Shown: piece after piece, positions 55,301 to 64,000 of the stretch | Layout of the letters: every line of letters begins with the position of its first letter | Numbering within the stretch: the first letter of the stretch is position 1 | From: Kiritimatiellia bacterium | GTDB taxonomy: Bacteria > Verrucomicrobiota > Kiritimatiellia > RFP12 > UBA1067 | Direction: 5' to 3' | Length of the DNA: 64,000 nt | Assembly (NCBI GenBank): GCA_017406465.1 | Contig: JAFQYM010000027.1 | Location: 1 to 64,000, forward strand | The notes under the pieces: model-generated | Told to the model about the DNA's origin: nothing | What the model saw: the letters and a program-made list of their open reading frames with translations, nothing else | The model's database searches: none | Translations under genes and position numbers: made by a program

Positions 55301-58300
55301 GTGAATATCTCGCCGATGTACAGCTTGTTCAGGCGGTAGAAGTAGTCGGACACGTTAAGGCTGACGCTATAGGCGTTGTCAGGCGCGAAGCGAATCCACT
55401 TGCCATCGCCCTCTCCCGCGCTCTTCAAGGTGAAGACCTCGGAGAGCATGTATTCGACGTAGTTGGAAAGGCCGTCGCCGTCGTCGTCGCCAGTAGCGCC
55501 CTGCTCAAGCGCGTAGATGTTCTGCCACCAGTCGAGAAGGCCGTCGCCGTCGATGTCGGAGGTCGAGGCATAGACGGGGTCGGCGTTGCCGTCGGGCATC
55601 ATGCCGCGCGCGAGATCGCGGAGATACGCCTCCCAGGCGGGCATGGCGGCGCCCTTCCAGGTTATTGTCTTCGCCCAGTCGCTCGGATCGTTTGGATCAA
55701 GGTCGTTCTCGGTCTCCCACCAGTCGGGGATTCCGTCGCCGTCGGAATCGGTCTTGGTCAGCTCCCAGAGATCGGACGAGCCCTGGCCGTCCCACATCTC
55801 GGGGCATGGCTTCGAGTAAGCGCCGCCCATCGGCACGAGGTCGGCCGTGCCGATGAAGTCGGAGCGAATCTCGTACTCGTAGCGGCAGACGAGGTCCTCG
55901 AGCGTCTCGTTCTCGGGATCCGTCGCGGCAATCTGGTTGAGCTTGAAGAGGCGCTGGTACCTTTCAAGGAAGTAGTTGTAGAACGGATACGGCATCGCCG
56001 AGTTGTTAAGCGCGTACCGCTGGAGATCGTGCCTCGACGCAGGCGTCGTGTAGCCGCCGAGATAGTCGGAGTAGAGGAACGAATCGACTACGCTGCCGTC
56101 CATGATGGGCAGGTGGTGGACCGTGTTCTTTACCCAGGGCACGATTGCGTAGTCGCCGTAGGCGGTGCTCTTGGTCTGGCAGGAATCCCACCAGCCGACA
56201 TTCTCGGTGAATTCCCCGCTGATGCCACCTGTGCTGACAAGCTGCCCGCGTACGGCGTTGTCGAAGCCGGAGGCGTTCTGCGCGACGTCCGCCGAACTGA
56301 GCGCGCCTGGCATGTCTGAGAAGTCGTAGAGCTGGACAAGCTCTGCCGTCAGGTCCTTGAGGCCGTCGTTGTCGTTCCTCGAGGAATCGGCCTCGGGGCC
56401 CATAAGGTGCGTGTAGACCTCGAGGCGGTTCGTGGCCGCGTCGTCCATCGTCATGTGCCTGTTGTACCACTGGGCGATCTCGGTCTCGGTCCTCGCGCCG
56501 TCCCAGATGCGGACTTCGTCGATGTAGCCCTTGAACCACTCGTCGTTCTTCATGGAGTCGTAGGTGATGGTGGCCGTATCGAACGCGTTGCCGCCGCCGT
56601 TCGCCGCGGTCTCGGGCCTGCCGCCGATGAAGAGCGCGCCGGGCACTGCCTCGTAGGCCGTCTGCGTGAAGGTGTTCGTGTAGGTCGGATCCTGGGCAAT
56701 GACGGTGACGCCGTTCGCGGGGATGAGGTGCGTCGGGGCGTTCGCCTGCTCCGTACCATTGACGTAGAGGACGAGCCGCTTGCCGTTGTAGCTCAGCGCA
56801 ACGTGCGTCCACTCGTTCGTCGGGACGACCTGTCCGATCACCGTCTGGCAGCTTTCGCTGTCCGCACGGACGGAAACCCTGGCGTCGTCGTTGTCGAACA
56901 TGCCGTAGAGCTTGCCTTCGTTTGTAATGCCGAGGCGGAAGTTCGTGCGGATCGCGGCATTGTCCTTGTTGATCGCGTCGTAGCCGTAGAGCGAGCAGCG
57001 GTCGATAATCGTCTGCTCGCCGATCTTCTCTGGACGGATCCACGCCTCGACGGTGAACTGCTTGAAGAAGTCGACCGTGGTTTTGCTCGGGACCGTGCCC
57101 ATGAAGATGTCGCGCATGAACGTGGCGCGCGACTGGACCCACGACTTGTCGCCGTCGAGGTAAAGCGCCTGGCGGCGGGCGGGATCGGTGAAGTTGAGCG
57201 GGTCGGTCGGCGCGCGGAACGTCCTCACGATCTCGCGTCCGTCGCTCTTCCAGTCGTTGTCGGTGTCGTAGCCCTCGTTCTCCTCGAACGAATACAGGAA
57301 CTGGAACCCGCCGTAGCCGCCGTCGGGCGTCTGGGCCGAATACGGGTCGTCGAAGCCGATCATGATCGGCCAGAACGGCATGGCGTTGACAGGCGCGGTG
57401 TTCTGGTAGTACTGCGTCACGTAGCTGTTGCCCGAACTCGAGTCGGTGTACCAGAGCGGCGTCGGGTCGGTGTGCGTCGTAATCGGGCTCGTCAGGTTCG
57501 CGGTTACGCGCTCAGAATCGTTTCTGAGCCCGTCGCCGTCGGGATCGGCCTCGCCGGCGCCCATCGCCCACGGATACAGGAGCGGGTCGAGCGCCGTGAT
57601 ATCCTGAATCGGCGGGTCGTCGCTGCCGGGCATGCCCTGGAGCGCCGCGATGCGGTTGAAGTCCTGCCTGCCCTTATCCGTGTTATGAGTCCACTCGTTC
57701 CAGAACGCGTTGAAATAGTTGGGCTGCCCCCATGCGGTCGCGATGATGTCCTTCGCCCCGGCCACAGTCGAGCCGAGCAACGGGTTGAGACCGTGGAACA
57801 TTTCGTAGAAGTCGTCCATGCCGTCGCCGTCGGTGTCGGCGATGCGCGGATCGGTCGAGACGTATGCGCCGGCAGGCGGCATCATGATGCTCGGCTGTAT
57901 CAAGTCGCACGTGATCATGCGGTCCCAGTAGCGGGTAGGCGACGCCATGTAGCCGTTATTGCGCCAGCCGGCTTCGACCCACGGCGTAGAGAACATATAG
58001 TTGTAGCCGGTGCCGGTGCGCTTGTTCGCGACGACTCCACCGCCCGTTATGTTTGTCACGACTTCGTAGTTCGGAATTTCCGTCACAACGCCTGTGAATT
58101 CGTTGGTGACGACCGTGTTCCCGACAAAGTTGCTGACGATCGAGAAGTCTTGATCGACCGCTCCTCCCCAGTTCATAAGCGCGGTGACCGAAAAATCGTC
58201 CGCGTCCTGCATCATCGGCGTAAAGGCAGTCGCCACATGGAGCTCGTGCGGGGCGAGAAGCGGACCTGTCGGATTCATCGGATCGTACAAGCCCTCGTCG

Positions 58301-61300
58301 AGATAGCGGCCCATGAGAGGAGTCGTGATGTCGTCGTAGCGGAAATGGCGCACCTGCTGGACGAGATACTCCTGATAGTTCTGGAGCCCATCGTGGTCGA
58401 AGTCGACGTCGCGCCGCGTGCCGAGGCGGGCGTCGGTCGAATGTCCGCCCTGGATCGGATCGGTCCAGCTGTCGCCGTTCCAGGTCGCGTCCATGCCGCC
58501 ACAGATGTAGACGGGGTTGTCCGGGATCGCGTAGTCGGGTGCATTGAGCCCGTCGGAAATGAACGTCGCCTCTGCGATCTCCGGGTTGAAGTTCGGTGCA
58601 GGACCCGCATACTGCCGCGTAGAGATGTCGACGACGATGCCGGCGTATGTCATTTCCCACGGGTCGGGGAGTCCGTCGATGTCGGTATCGACGGTGCAGG
58701 GGTTCATGCCGCCGCCGCGCACGCAGCAAGTGACGGAATCCTCCGGGTTGCCATAGATGAACGTCATGCCAGCCGCAGTGCCGGCGACAAGATACGTATT
58801 GCCGCCGTTTGCCCACGTGCCGAGCCAGGCCATTCCCTCGCCGCCGTCGACAATGCCGTCGCCGTCGGTGTCTGGTTCGTTGGGGTCGGTCGGGAAGAAC
58901 TTGTTGAACCAGCCCTGCTGGAAGCCCTCGCCCGCCGAATGGAGGCCCGGATGGTGACTGTAGATCGAATCGCAGTTCCTGTAGGCGTTGCACGAGTCCG
59001 TGCCGGCGTACTCCGCCACAAATCCGAGATAGTCCTCGTCGAAATCCCAAGGCGCCTGCAATCCCTCGTCGCTCTTTGCGGACGGAGCCGCGTTCGGGTT
59101 GCGTCCTACGTAGATCTCCCAGCCATCAGGCGCTCCGTCGCCGTCGGTATCGGCGCCGTGGCCAATGCGGGCGCGCTTGTTGCTGCCCGCCTGGGCGAAC
59201 GCCTCGGCAAGGTACTCGGCGATGTTGGCGGCCGCGACGAGATTCGCGGCCTCGCCCTCGCTGTACGCCGTTTCGTTCGTCGGGTTCAAGATCGCCTCGA
59301 TGTCGGTCTTGGCATAGGTCACGTTGGGCGAAGTCGTATAGCCGTTTATGGTCGCCCAGATGTCGTCTTCCTTCCACTCGGCATTATCAGGGTAGACGGG
59401 CGCAATGTTCCTGCCGTATTCGTCGACAGGAATGCCGTTTGCGTCCGTTTCGTTCTGGTAGTCGTGGCGGTAGCGCATGATGAGATATTCATCGTAGTCG
59501 CAATAGGGCTCGGTGTACATTGCGACGCCCGTCGTGTCGTTCGGGCTGAGCTCGCCGTTGATCGCCGGATTCCAGCGGTCGGCGACATAGCCGTTGGCGT
59601 CGCAATTCCACGCCGTGCGCGGATCGAAGCCGAAGGCCCTGCGAACCTGGTCGTGGACAATGACGAAGTCGCGGAATGCGACAGGTGTTCCCGCTGGATA
59701 AGTTACCTGATTCAGCGGTTCGATGTGCTTTAGCATCGGGCTGCCCCAGTGGAAGGGAATCGGCAAGTTGCCGTCGTATATCTCTATTTCCTCGGCGAAC
59801 GTCAGGCCATAGGTATAGGGCGTGCCGTCGGGGTTGAGCTTTTCGCCACCGCCGATCACTGTGATGGTGACATCGCGGATAAGGGCCAGGCCGCCGGCCG
59901 CGAGGTCAAAATCGTAGTCCACGCCGTACTGGAGCTGGTCGTAGACGTCGAACACATAGCGCGTGTTGCCATCGACGTCGATGCCATCCTCGATGGAAAT
60001 GTGCCCCTCGAGGGAAAGGATGGCCATGAAGTCGCCGTCGGGGTTGCCGTGCTTCGCGCCGGCAAGCGGATCGAGGGAGTTCATGACCTCCCAGCCGTCG
60101 CACATCTTGTCGCCGTCCGTGTCCCAGTGGCAGGGATTCGTGCCGATGAGAAGTTCCTCGTAGTCGGAGAGTCCGTCACGGTCGAAGTCGGGATTGAAGC
60201 CGTCGACGCTCGTATCGAGCGGCGTGCACGGATTGAAGCGCTCGAGCACTTCCGCAGCCGTAATCTCGGTGCCGACGAGGATGTCGGCGGAGTTGAACCT
60301 CTCGAAGACGAGCTTCTGGCCCTTCCTGGGCTTGCCGAGACCGACGTCGGCGCCGTTTTCCACTGCCGGCACCCAGACCTGCGCCTGGTACCAGAAGAAG
60401 TATTCCCAGCTGTCGGGGAAGTCGTCGCCGTCAGTGTCGGCAACCGTGGGATTCATCCGAATGTAGTCGCCGCGCGGCTCGGGACTCCACACGAGGAGAT
60501 CGCGCGCAGCCGGGTCGAGCCCGTTGTCGGCTGCATACTTCTCCCATGCCTTCTGCTCGTCCTCGCCGAAGTCCGGATCGGATATGACGGTGAGTGTGCC
60601 GCGCTTTTCGTCAATGTAGTTCAGCCCCTCGTGGAAGCCGCGGATCTTGCGGAAGGCGGTGAACGCGTGGCCGATCGGGGCGTAGCTCGCGCCTGCATTC
60701 TCCTTGAGGGTGACCTCGCCCTTTACCTGCCAGACGCCGGGCAGGTACTCGTCCACATGGTTGTACGTCGTCAGCGTCGCCATGTCGTCCCCGAGCGCGA
60801 TCGTCGGCGAACCACCCATCGCCACCAGGAGCTTCTTCGCGAAGATGTCGGGAATGCCGTCCTGGTTGATGTCGCCGACGTTGTCCGCCTCGAGGAACTC
60901 GCGCGAGAAGACGACCTCTACATATCGGTCGGGATACGCCACCGCGTCCTGCTCGGCGAGCGGCAGGCTTACCAGCTGGTTGACGGCGTTCGTCCCGATC
61001 TGCGGGTCGTTCTTCATCAGCTCGGGGGTGAACACGGAATTTTCGCCGGGAAGCTCGCTTATGAACGCGTAGACGTAGCTGCCCTCGTCGCCGAGCGCGG
61101 AAATCACCGCGGTGTTCTTCTCGACGGCGTAGTCCCAGATGTCGCCGTTGAGCGAGGAGCCGTCCGAGCCGTCGGCCGTCACTTTGCCCGAGCCAAGCCC
61201 GTCTGCCGCGCCGTAGGCAGCCGCGACAATGTCGGACAGCGGGTCGTACGGCATGAGCGGCAGCGTGTAGAGCCGCTTCGACGCCTCGACATTGAAGTGC

Positions 61301-64000
61301 CACTCGTAGTAACAGCTGCCGCCGTCCTTGTCGTTGACCGAGAGCGATATCGTCTTGTCCCCGGCGGTGGAGAACTTCGTCTTGTACGTTCCACTCACGA
61401 CGTTGTTTGTTGTCATCGTCGACCCGGGCTCGGAAGAACTCCACGACACGGCGAAGTCGTTCGTCTCGTCCATGCGGATGAAGTCGGCGACGTTCCATTC
61501 TATCGTGATGTCCTGGTTCTGCGTGACCGTGACGACGTTGGTGGATGCAAGGCCTGCCACACTGTCGAACGCAATGCCGACGTTCGCCTTTATCGAGTTG
61601 AGCTTCGGGCTCCTGTTGAACACCGAGAAGTCGCATGCGCCCTCGCTGTAGAAGTCCTTCATCGGGATGTTGTTCGAGTTCTTTGTCTCGGTGATCACGA
61701 CCGCGTGGAGCGTATACTGGGAGTACGGTGTTCCGTCCATGCCGGTTATCCTGGGCGGCTGCGTCGGTCTATCGGCCATCCTGCCGATCTGCACATCGAC
61801 GTATTCATTGGTGCTCAGCCCGAGTTCCTTGCCCTTGATCTCAAGCGATCCGAGCTTGCCAATGTCGTTCGCCCCCACTCCTTCCGTGCGAGACGTGCGC
61901 TCGAGCCACAGCCGCACGGTGAGGGCCTGTTCGGCAGGCGTCGACAGGACCACGTCGAACTGGGCGGACGTCTGGCCCTCGTTGAAGCCGAGATTCCCGT
62001 CGGCATCCACGGTCGCGTTGACCGGCGTGACGGAAACGAACGCCTTCTCCGCGACGGGAACTATGACGCGGAACTCCGGGCCCCAGTCGTCTTCGGAGAG
62101 GGCGGACTCCCAATAGCCCGCCGGGTCCCCGTACGGAACGCCGCCCAGCCAGCTGACGATGTCCTGCCTTTCGATGCCGATGTCGAGCAGCTCGGCGATC
62201 ATGTCCTTGTCGAGCAGCTGCACCGCGACTTCGTTGTCGCCGATCGCCGTGAAGGTGAAGTTCGTGGAGACGTAGCACGAATCAACGCCGGACCTGGTGG
62301 AACCGACCGTGATGCGGGTATCAACCAGCATCCCGTTCGGGTTGTAGAACGACCACTTGGCGATGAGAAGTCCGTTGGTGAATTCGTCGGGATCCGCGCC
62401 GTTGATCCAGTCTATAAGCGACTCGTTGGGCTGCACGGGGAGCCGCCTGTCCGCCGCCACGTCGGAGAACGTGAACCGGAGGGAGACCGCGTTGTCGGCC
62501 GGAATGGCGGACGGCAGCGCCGCGTTGTTCGTGACGGTATAGGCGCCAACACGCATGGCCTTGCTCCCGGGCGCGGCCTGCGGCGCCACGTTCGCGCAGA
62601 TTATGCTGCAGTTGTCCGAAGCATAGCTGTTGTCGAGCTCCGTCGCGTCGTAGGTCTGCGTTTCGCAGAGGACGACGCGGAACGCGATCGTGCCGGGGCC
62701 GTCCTGCAGCACAAGATTCAGCTTGACCGGGCCCTTTGTGCCGGCCGGTATCTCCACGCCGGTCGCATAGGTCACACCCTCCCCGATAACCTGCTTGTTG
62801 CGGGCGGCGACAAGCGCGTTCGTCGCGTCTTCGTTCAAGGGTTCCACGAACGCGTACAGGGGGTTGCTGTTTTCGACGCTGATGCCGACGGAGAGCTCTA
62901 CGGTCTCGCCTTCGTTGTAGACGTACCCCCAGTCGTTGTAGTTGTTGCTCACCACGATCTTGTCGGGGTCGGATACCGTGACGGGCACGGTGATTTCAGA
63001 CGAAAGGCCGTCGGGGTTCGTGACCTTGACGGTCGCCGTGAAAGTGCCGGAGCGCGGATACGTCACGCCCGAAATGGACAGGACGCCGTTCGTGGGCGCC
63101 ACATAGACTGTGGGTAGCTTCGACCCCTTGCCGCCAAGCCCGCGTTCCCACGTCACTGCATAGAGATTCGTTCCCGAGCCAAGTGCGCCGTCGAACGCCA
63201 CGTCGTCGAGATAGCGCATGTTGCGGCACGAGTCGTCGATCTCGATCTCGATGTTTTGCAGCTCGACGCCGGCCGTCGGAGGATCGAACGTCACGCCGGA
63301 GATCTGCGGCTGCTCCGGCTCGATGTAGAGCGTTGCATCGCGCCTGTCCGCCGGCTTGTAGAAATCGGCGGCGTCCTCTCCGGTGACGGAGGTTATCTTG
63401 AACTCCACGCCGTATGCGTCGGCAATCGTCTCTTTCGTCGCGCCGAGAGGATAGATGTACAGGTACTTCTCCTTCTCGCCGGCGGCGAACTCGAGTTCCG
63501 TTTCCATCGCGCGCCAGCCGTTGGCGGAGCCCTTTTGCGCAGCCACGGCGACGAGATGGTTCGTATATGTCGCGAAGACGTCCTTTCCGTTGACAAACGG
63601 CTTTATCACCACTTTCACGGTGTTGGTGAACGCCTCGGAGAGCGACACGGCCATCTGCTTCGGATATGTCGTCTCCTTGTTGTATTCGCCGTTCGCCGTC
63701 GCCGTCGTCCAGGTGGTGTCGCCGAACTTGAGCTCGATAGACGGCTTTTTCTGCGGGCCGATCTTGACATAGCGCTTGACGGAAGTGTTGAGCTGAGTGC
63801 CGCTTGTCGCCGAATAGACGTTCGTCTTGGCGCTCGACATGTAAACCCAAGCGCCCTGTCCTTCGGTTCCCTTCGCCCTGAGCGTGAACGGCTTGGACTT
63901 GTCGCCGGTCGAGATCAGTATCGGAAGCGCTATCTTGCCGTCGACGATCTCAGTCTTCCCGACCGGAGAGAGAATGCTGTCGTCGCCGGTCCAGATCCAC
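52357..64000 (-). CDS. Giant surface protein with thrombospondin-3-like, LamG and Calx-beta-like modules (5' end beyond window)
   Basis: At least 3,881 residues; the frame stays open through 64000 and reads as protein (GKIALPILISTGDKSKPFTLRAK), so an internal ATG at 63840 is not the true start. Positions are counted from that ATG. Ig/Calx-beta-like segments ~180-900 (GFNEGQTSAQFDVVLSTPAE at ~620); then about a dozen calcium-binding-type loops from ~1137 on (DTDGDDFPDSWEYF, DTDGDKMCDGWEVMN, DTDGDGAPDGWEIYVG); a LamG/concanavalin domain near 2250 (QFTVEAWIRPEKIGEQTIIDR); more loops near 2705 (DSDGDGIPDWWETENDLDP); and beta-rich modules to the end. No C-terminal sorting motif or helix is obvious (ends SGFFKATLEK). 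Probably a secreted or surface structural or adhesive protein. Confidence 0.82.
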   Translation of the reverse strand, partial: WIWTGDDSILSPVGKTEIVDGKIALPILISTGDKSKPFTLRAKGTEGQGAWVYMSSAKTNVYSATSGTQLNTSVKRYVKIGPQKKPSIELKFGDTTWTTATANGEYNKETTYPKQMAVSLSEAFTNTVKVVIKPFVNGKDVFATYTNHLVAVAAQKGSANGWRAMETELEFAAGEKEKYLYIYPLGATKETIADAYGVEFKITSVTGEDAADFYKPADRRDATLYIEPEQPQISGVTFDPPTAGVELQNIEIEIDDSCRNMRYLDDVAFDGALGSGTNLYAVTWERGLGGKGSKLPTVYVAPTNGVLSISGVTYPRSGTFTATVKVTNPDGLSSEITVPVTVSDPDKIVVSNNYNDWGYVYNEGETVELSVGISVENSNPLYAFVEPLNEDATNALVAARNKQVIGEGVTYATGVEIPAGTKGPVKLNLVLQDGPGTIAFRVVLCETQTYDATELDNSYASDNCSIICANVAPQAAPGSKAMRVGAYTVTNNAALPSAIPADNAVSLRFTFSDVAADRRLPVQPNESLIDWINGADPDEFTNGLLIAKWSFYNPNGMLVDTRITVGSTRSGVDSCYVSTNFTFTAIGDNEVAVQLLDKDMIAELLDIGIERQDIVSWLGGVPYGDPAGYWESALSEDDWGPEFRVIVPVAEKAFVSVTPVNATVDADGNLGFNEGQTSAQFDVVLSTPAEQALTVRLWLERTSRTEGVGANDIGKLGSLEIKGKELGLSTNEYVDVQIGRMADRPTQPPRITGMDGTPYSQYTLHAVVITETKNSNNIPMKDFYSEGACDFSVFNRSPKLNSIKANVGIAFDSVAGLASTNVVTVTQNQDITIEWNVADFIRMDETNDFAVSWSSSEPGSTMTTNNVVSGTYKTKFSTAGDKTISLSVNDKDGGSCYYEWHFNVEASKRLYTLPLMPYDPLSDIVAAAYGAADGLGSGKVTADGSDGSSLNGDIWDYAVEKNTAVISALGDEGSYVYAFISELPGENSVFTPELMKNDPQIGTNAVNQLVSLPLAEQDAVAYPDRYVEVVFSREFLEADNVGDINQDGIPDIFAKKLLVAMGGSPTIALGDDMATLTTYNHVDEYLPGVWQVKGEVTLKENAGASYAPIGHAFTAFRKIRGFHEGLNYIDEKRGTLTVISDPDFGEDEQKAWEKYAADNGLDPAARDLLVWSPEPRGDYIRMNPTVADTDGDDFPDSWEYFFWYQAQVWVPAVENGADVGLGKPRKGQKLVFERFNSADILVGTEITAAEVLERFNPCTPLDTSVDGFNPDFDRDGLSDYEELLIGTNPCHWDTDGDKMCDGWEVMNSLDPLAGAKHGNPDGDFMAILSLEGHISIEDGIDVDGNTRYVFDVYDQLQYGVDYDFDLAAGGLALIRDVTITVIGGGEKLNPDGTPYTYGLTFAEEIEIYDGNLPIPFHWGSPMLKHIEPLNQVTYPAGTPVAFRDFVIVHDQVRRAFGFDPRTAWNCDANGYVADRWNPAINGELSPNDTTGVAMYTEPYCDYDEYLIMRYRHDYQNETDANGIPVDEYGRNIAPVYPDNAEWKEDDIWATINGYTTSPNVTYAKTDIEAILNPTNETAYSEGEAANLVAAANIAEYLAEAFAQAGSNKRARIGHGADTDGDGAPDGWEIYVGRNPNAAPSAKSDEGLQAPWDFDEDYLGFVAEYAGTDSCNAYRNCDSIYSHHPGLHSAGEGFQQGWFNKFFPTDPNEPDTDGDGIVDGGEGMAWLGTWANGGNTYLVAGTAAGMTFIYGNPEDSVTCCVRGGGMNPCTVDTDIDGLPDPWEMTYAGIVVDISTRQYAGPAPNFNPEIAEATFISDGLNAPDYAIPDNPVYICGGMDATWNGDSWTDPIQGGHSTDARLGTRRDVDFDHDGLQNYQEYLVQQVRHFRYDDITTPLMGRYLDEGLYDPMNPTGPLLAPHELHVATAFTPMMQDADDFSVTALMNWGGAVDQDFSIVSNFVGNTVVTNEFTGVVTEIPNYEVVTNITGGGVVANKRTGTGYNYMFSTPWVEAGWRNNGYMASPTRYWDRMITCDLIQPSIMMPPAGAYVSTDPRIADTDGDGMDDFYEMFHGLNPLLGSTVAGAKDIIATAWGQPNYFNAFWNEWTHNTDKGRQDFNRIAALQGMPGSDDPPIQDITALDPLLYPWAMGAGEADPDGDGLRNDSERVTANLTSPITTHTDPTPLWYTDSSSGNSYVTQYYQNTAPVNAMPFWPIMIGFDDPYSAQTPDGGYGGFQFLYSFEENEGYDTDNDWKSDGREIVRTFRAPTDPLNFTDPARRQALYLDGDKSWVQSRATFMRDIFMGTVPSKTTVDFFKQFTVEAWIRPEKIGEQTIIDRCSLYGYDAINKDNAAIRTNFRLGITNEGKLYGMFDNDDARVSVRADSESCQTVIGQVVPTNEWTHVALSYNGKRLVLYVNGTEQANAPTHLIPANGVTVIAQDPTYTNTFTQTAYEAVPGALFIGGRPETAANGGGNAFDTATITYDSMKNDEWFKGYIDEVRIWDGARTETEIAQWYNRHMTMDDAATNRLEVYTHLMGPEADSSRNDNDGLKDLTAELVQLYDFSDMPGALSSADVAQNASGFDNAVRGQLVSTGGISGEFTENVGWWDSCQTKSTAYGDYAIVPWVKNTVHHLPIMDGSVVDSFLYSDYLGGYTTPASRHDLQRYALNNSAMPYPFYNYFLERYQRLFKLNQIAATDPENETLEDLVCRYEYEIRSDFIGTADLVPMGGAYSKPCPEMWDGQGSSDLWELTKTDSDGDGIPDWWETENDLDPNDPSDWAKTITWKGAAMPAWEAYLRDLARGMMPDGNADPVYASTSDIDGDGLLDWWQNIYALEQGATGDDDGDGLSNYVEYMLSEVFTLKSAGEGDGKWIRFAPDNAYSVSLNVSDYFYRLNKLYIGEIFTDHDRIKDQWEAKHLIENDSVSPYAYDADIDADADGWSNEAEFQSGTKPTVLASLTVDAVQLNEYPVPTIELTISYHGTQNIGDKPVVVQAWSDQTLATIPDAVWTLGGQGDVQLYENGASNVVTGVKHFGMNPLREMLLHLSPGSVVPGSIEFEFKDLGWILYNMLTDQGYTMDPALAIWEGSIIDQPRNDDLEIGDIVRQGDPDESFGTINYATGELKVDFAKFPDWFAMEGDISQSTTGNGWVSVYNLQKSYVRVNWQSKLLAGGRVNTYYLAEADVPGADNNSLGHVKQGLNTLIAFYDLDNDGKYTPGEPYGMVRDIDVGWNYARASIGLTDTHPSTPRYDLTKGGNAEIGAGGNNGTTGEAATDREVIYPSDATDVYTVNGGNPAEAKGRVRVRIARFAIDSMEIGLLPQKYMAVVYDRVHDLTQTGRPVITEADILNMASNAFDIDWNSAAFDPNHMTLTSVIQEMMPQNGVPAKLADGKTPVAFTNIYYTVYVGNDSIVPLTVTNANILSKAIVRKFAASRVRPTTIPGATLLEPPAPTFQWRCDDTTYTAFRIRVTGNGVNWTSGYMLLPPRDANGVYSWTPPLRIGAIVPGGTVEFKNGGTYSWEISTYNSKYKDDLWTSGGSFVANVLTNSTDYATARVAVRYYGPDEVASSGKIRVQAFKTPDFSGEPVGEGYVTSLADISSTNAIKTANATIVGLKTGSYYIRAFIDTDGNGTRSFWTSNADKHYYWESWGCYCTRDMKLGTIFTPRSITVGPGYGANEIIPVYVEDCDTDRDSLPDAWEWKQNGNLTAYGAASIDQNAGGFAMKKSLSGSIETKGALSSGLAVMAMTNLKSPRVAALLLGVNASGTDSQVNSRLNSAQSDASAEPSYVAIKSIELDRENGKVFITTETAGKENGSTVVLSDIYEFSSGSSTLTLTCNIWHRDSLESGNWTVIETRDVEINKTSTTYEFDLADDVDLESGFFKATLEK

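Overview
The window looks like a GC-rich genome of the Verrucomicrobiota, most likely Kiritimatiellae (an inference without a marker-gene tree). The support is: a five-gene pilus-like locus laid out like Akkermansia Amuc_1098-1102; very large secreted proteins with lamin-tail, CotH, LamG and thrombospondin-type-3-like modules; a ParE of the Bacteroidetes/Chlamydia type; and many genes with no Shine-Dalgarno sequence. Every convincing gene and all three tRNAs lie on the minus strand, so the text below runs in transcription order, from high to low coordinates.

Region by region. 64000-52357: the 3' part of a giant surface protein of at least 3,881 residues. 52351-49108: ackA-pta-kdsD, three genes overlapping by 4 nt (acetate/ATP formation and Kdo precursor synthesis). 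48891-40705: the pilus-like locus (small secreted protein, PilM, an Amuc_1100-like protein, an EF-hand/zinc-ribbon membrane protein, secretin), with four-base overlaps inside it. 40698-34425: coaE, rho, uvrA, recA. 34299-27373: tRNA-Ser(TGA), nagA, tRNA-Ser(GCT), then an overlapping three-gene unit: a ketosynthase-like protein, an AT/DH-like protein with a C-terminal phosphopantetheinyl transferase, and a short KamA-type radical SAM enzyme. 27370-25742: two diverged, oppositely oriented copies of a ~0.5-kb element of unknown nature on either side of a tiny ORF and a zinc-ribbon membrane protein. 25692-20127: parE, a DUF1796 protein, tRNA-Leu(TAA), rnc, tkt. 20114-8081: murJ, a large TPR protein, a small secreted protein, ExbB-ExbD-ExbD, a TonB-like protein carrying an alpha/alpha-toroid domain, LolC/E, LolD and a response regulator, which together read as a cell-envelope block. 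8002-1: a 1,483-residue CotH/lamin-tail protein, an AAA ATPase, and a partial Gly-rich LamG surface protein.

Structure beyond the genes. First, more than a dozen short elements consist of a 7-10-nt word repeated 2-6 times, often followed by its reverse complement. They occur between genes and also in frame inside lolC, coaE, uvrA (twice) and kdsD. Second, many transcription units start with an extended -10 box (TGn-TATAAT) only 8-10 nt before the first codon, which predicts leaderless mRNAs. Third, the KS, AT and DH domains of the polyketide-like pair all appear to lack their catalytic residues while the fused phosphopantetheinyl transferase looks intact. Fourth, a ten-G tract sits in the signal-peptide region of the Gly-rich surface protein. 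No rRNA, CRISPR array, transposase or replication origin was found.
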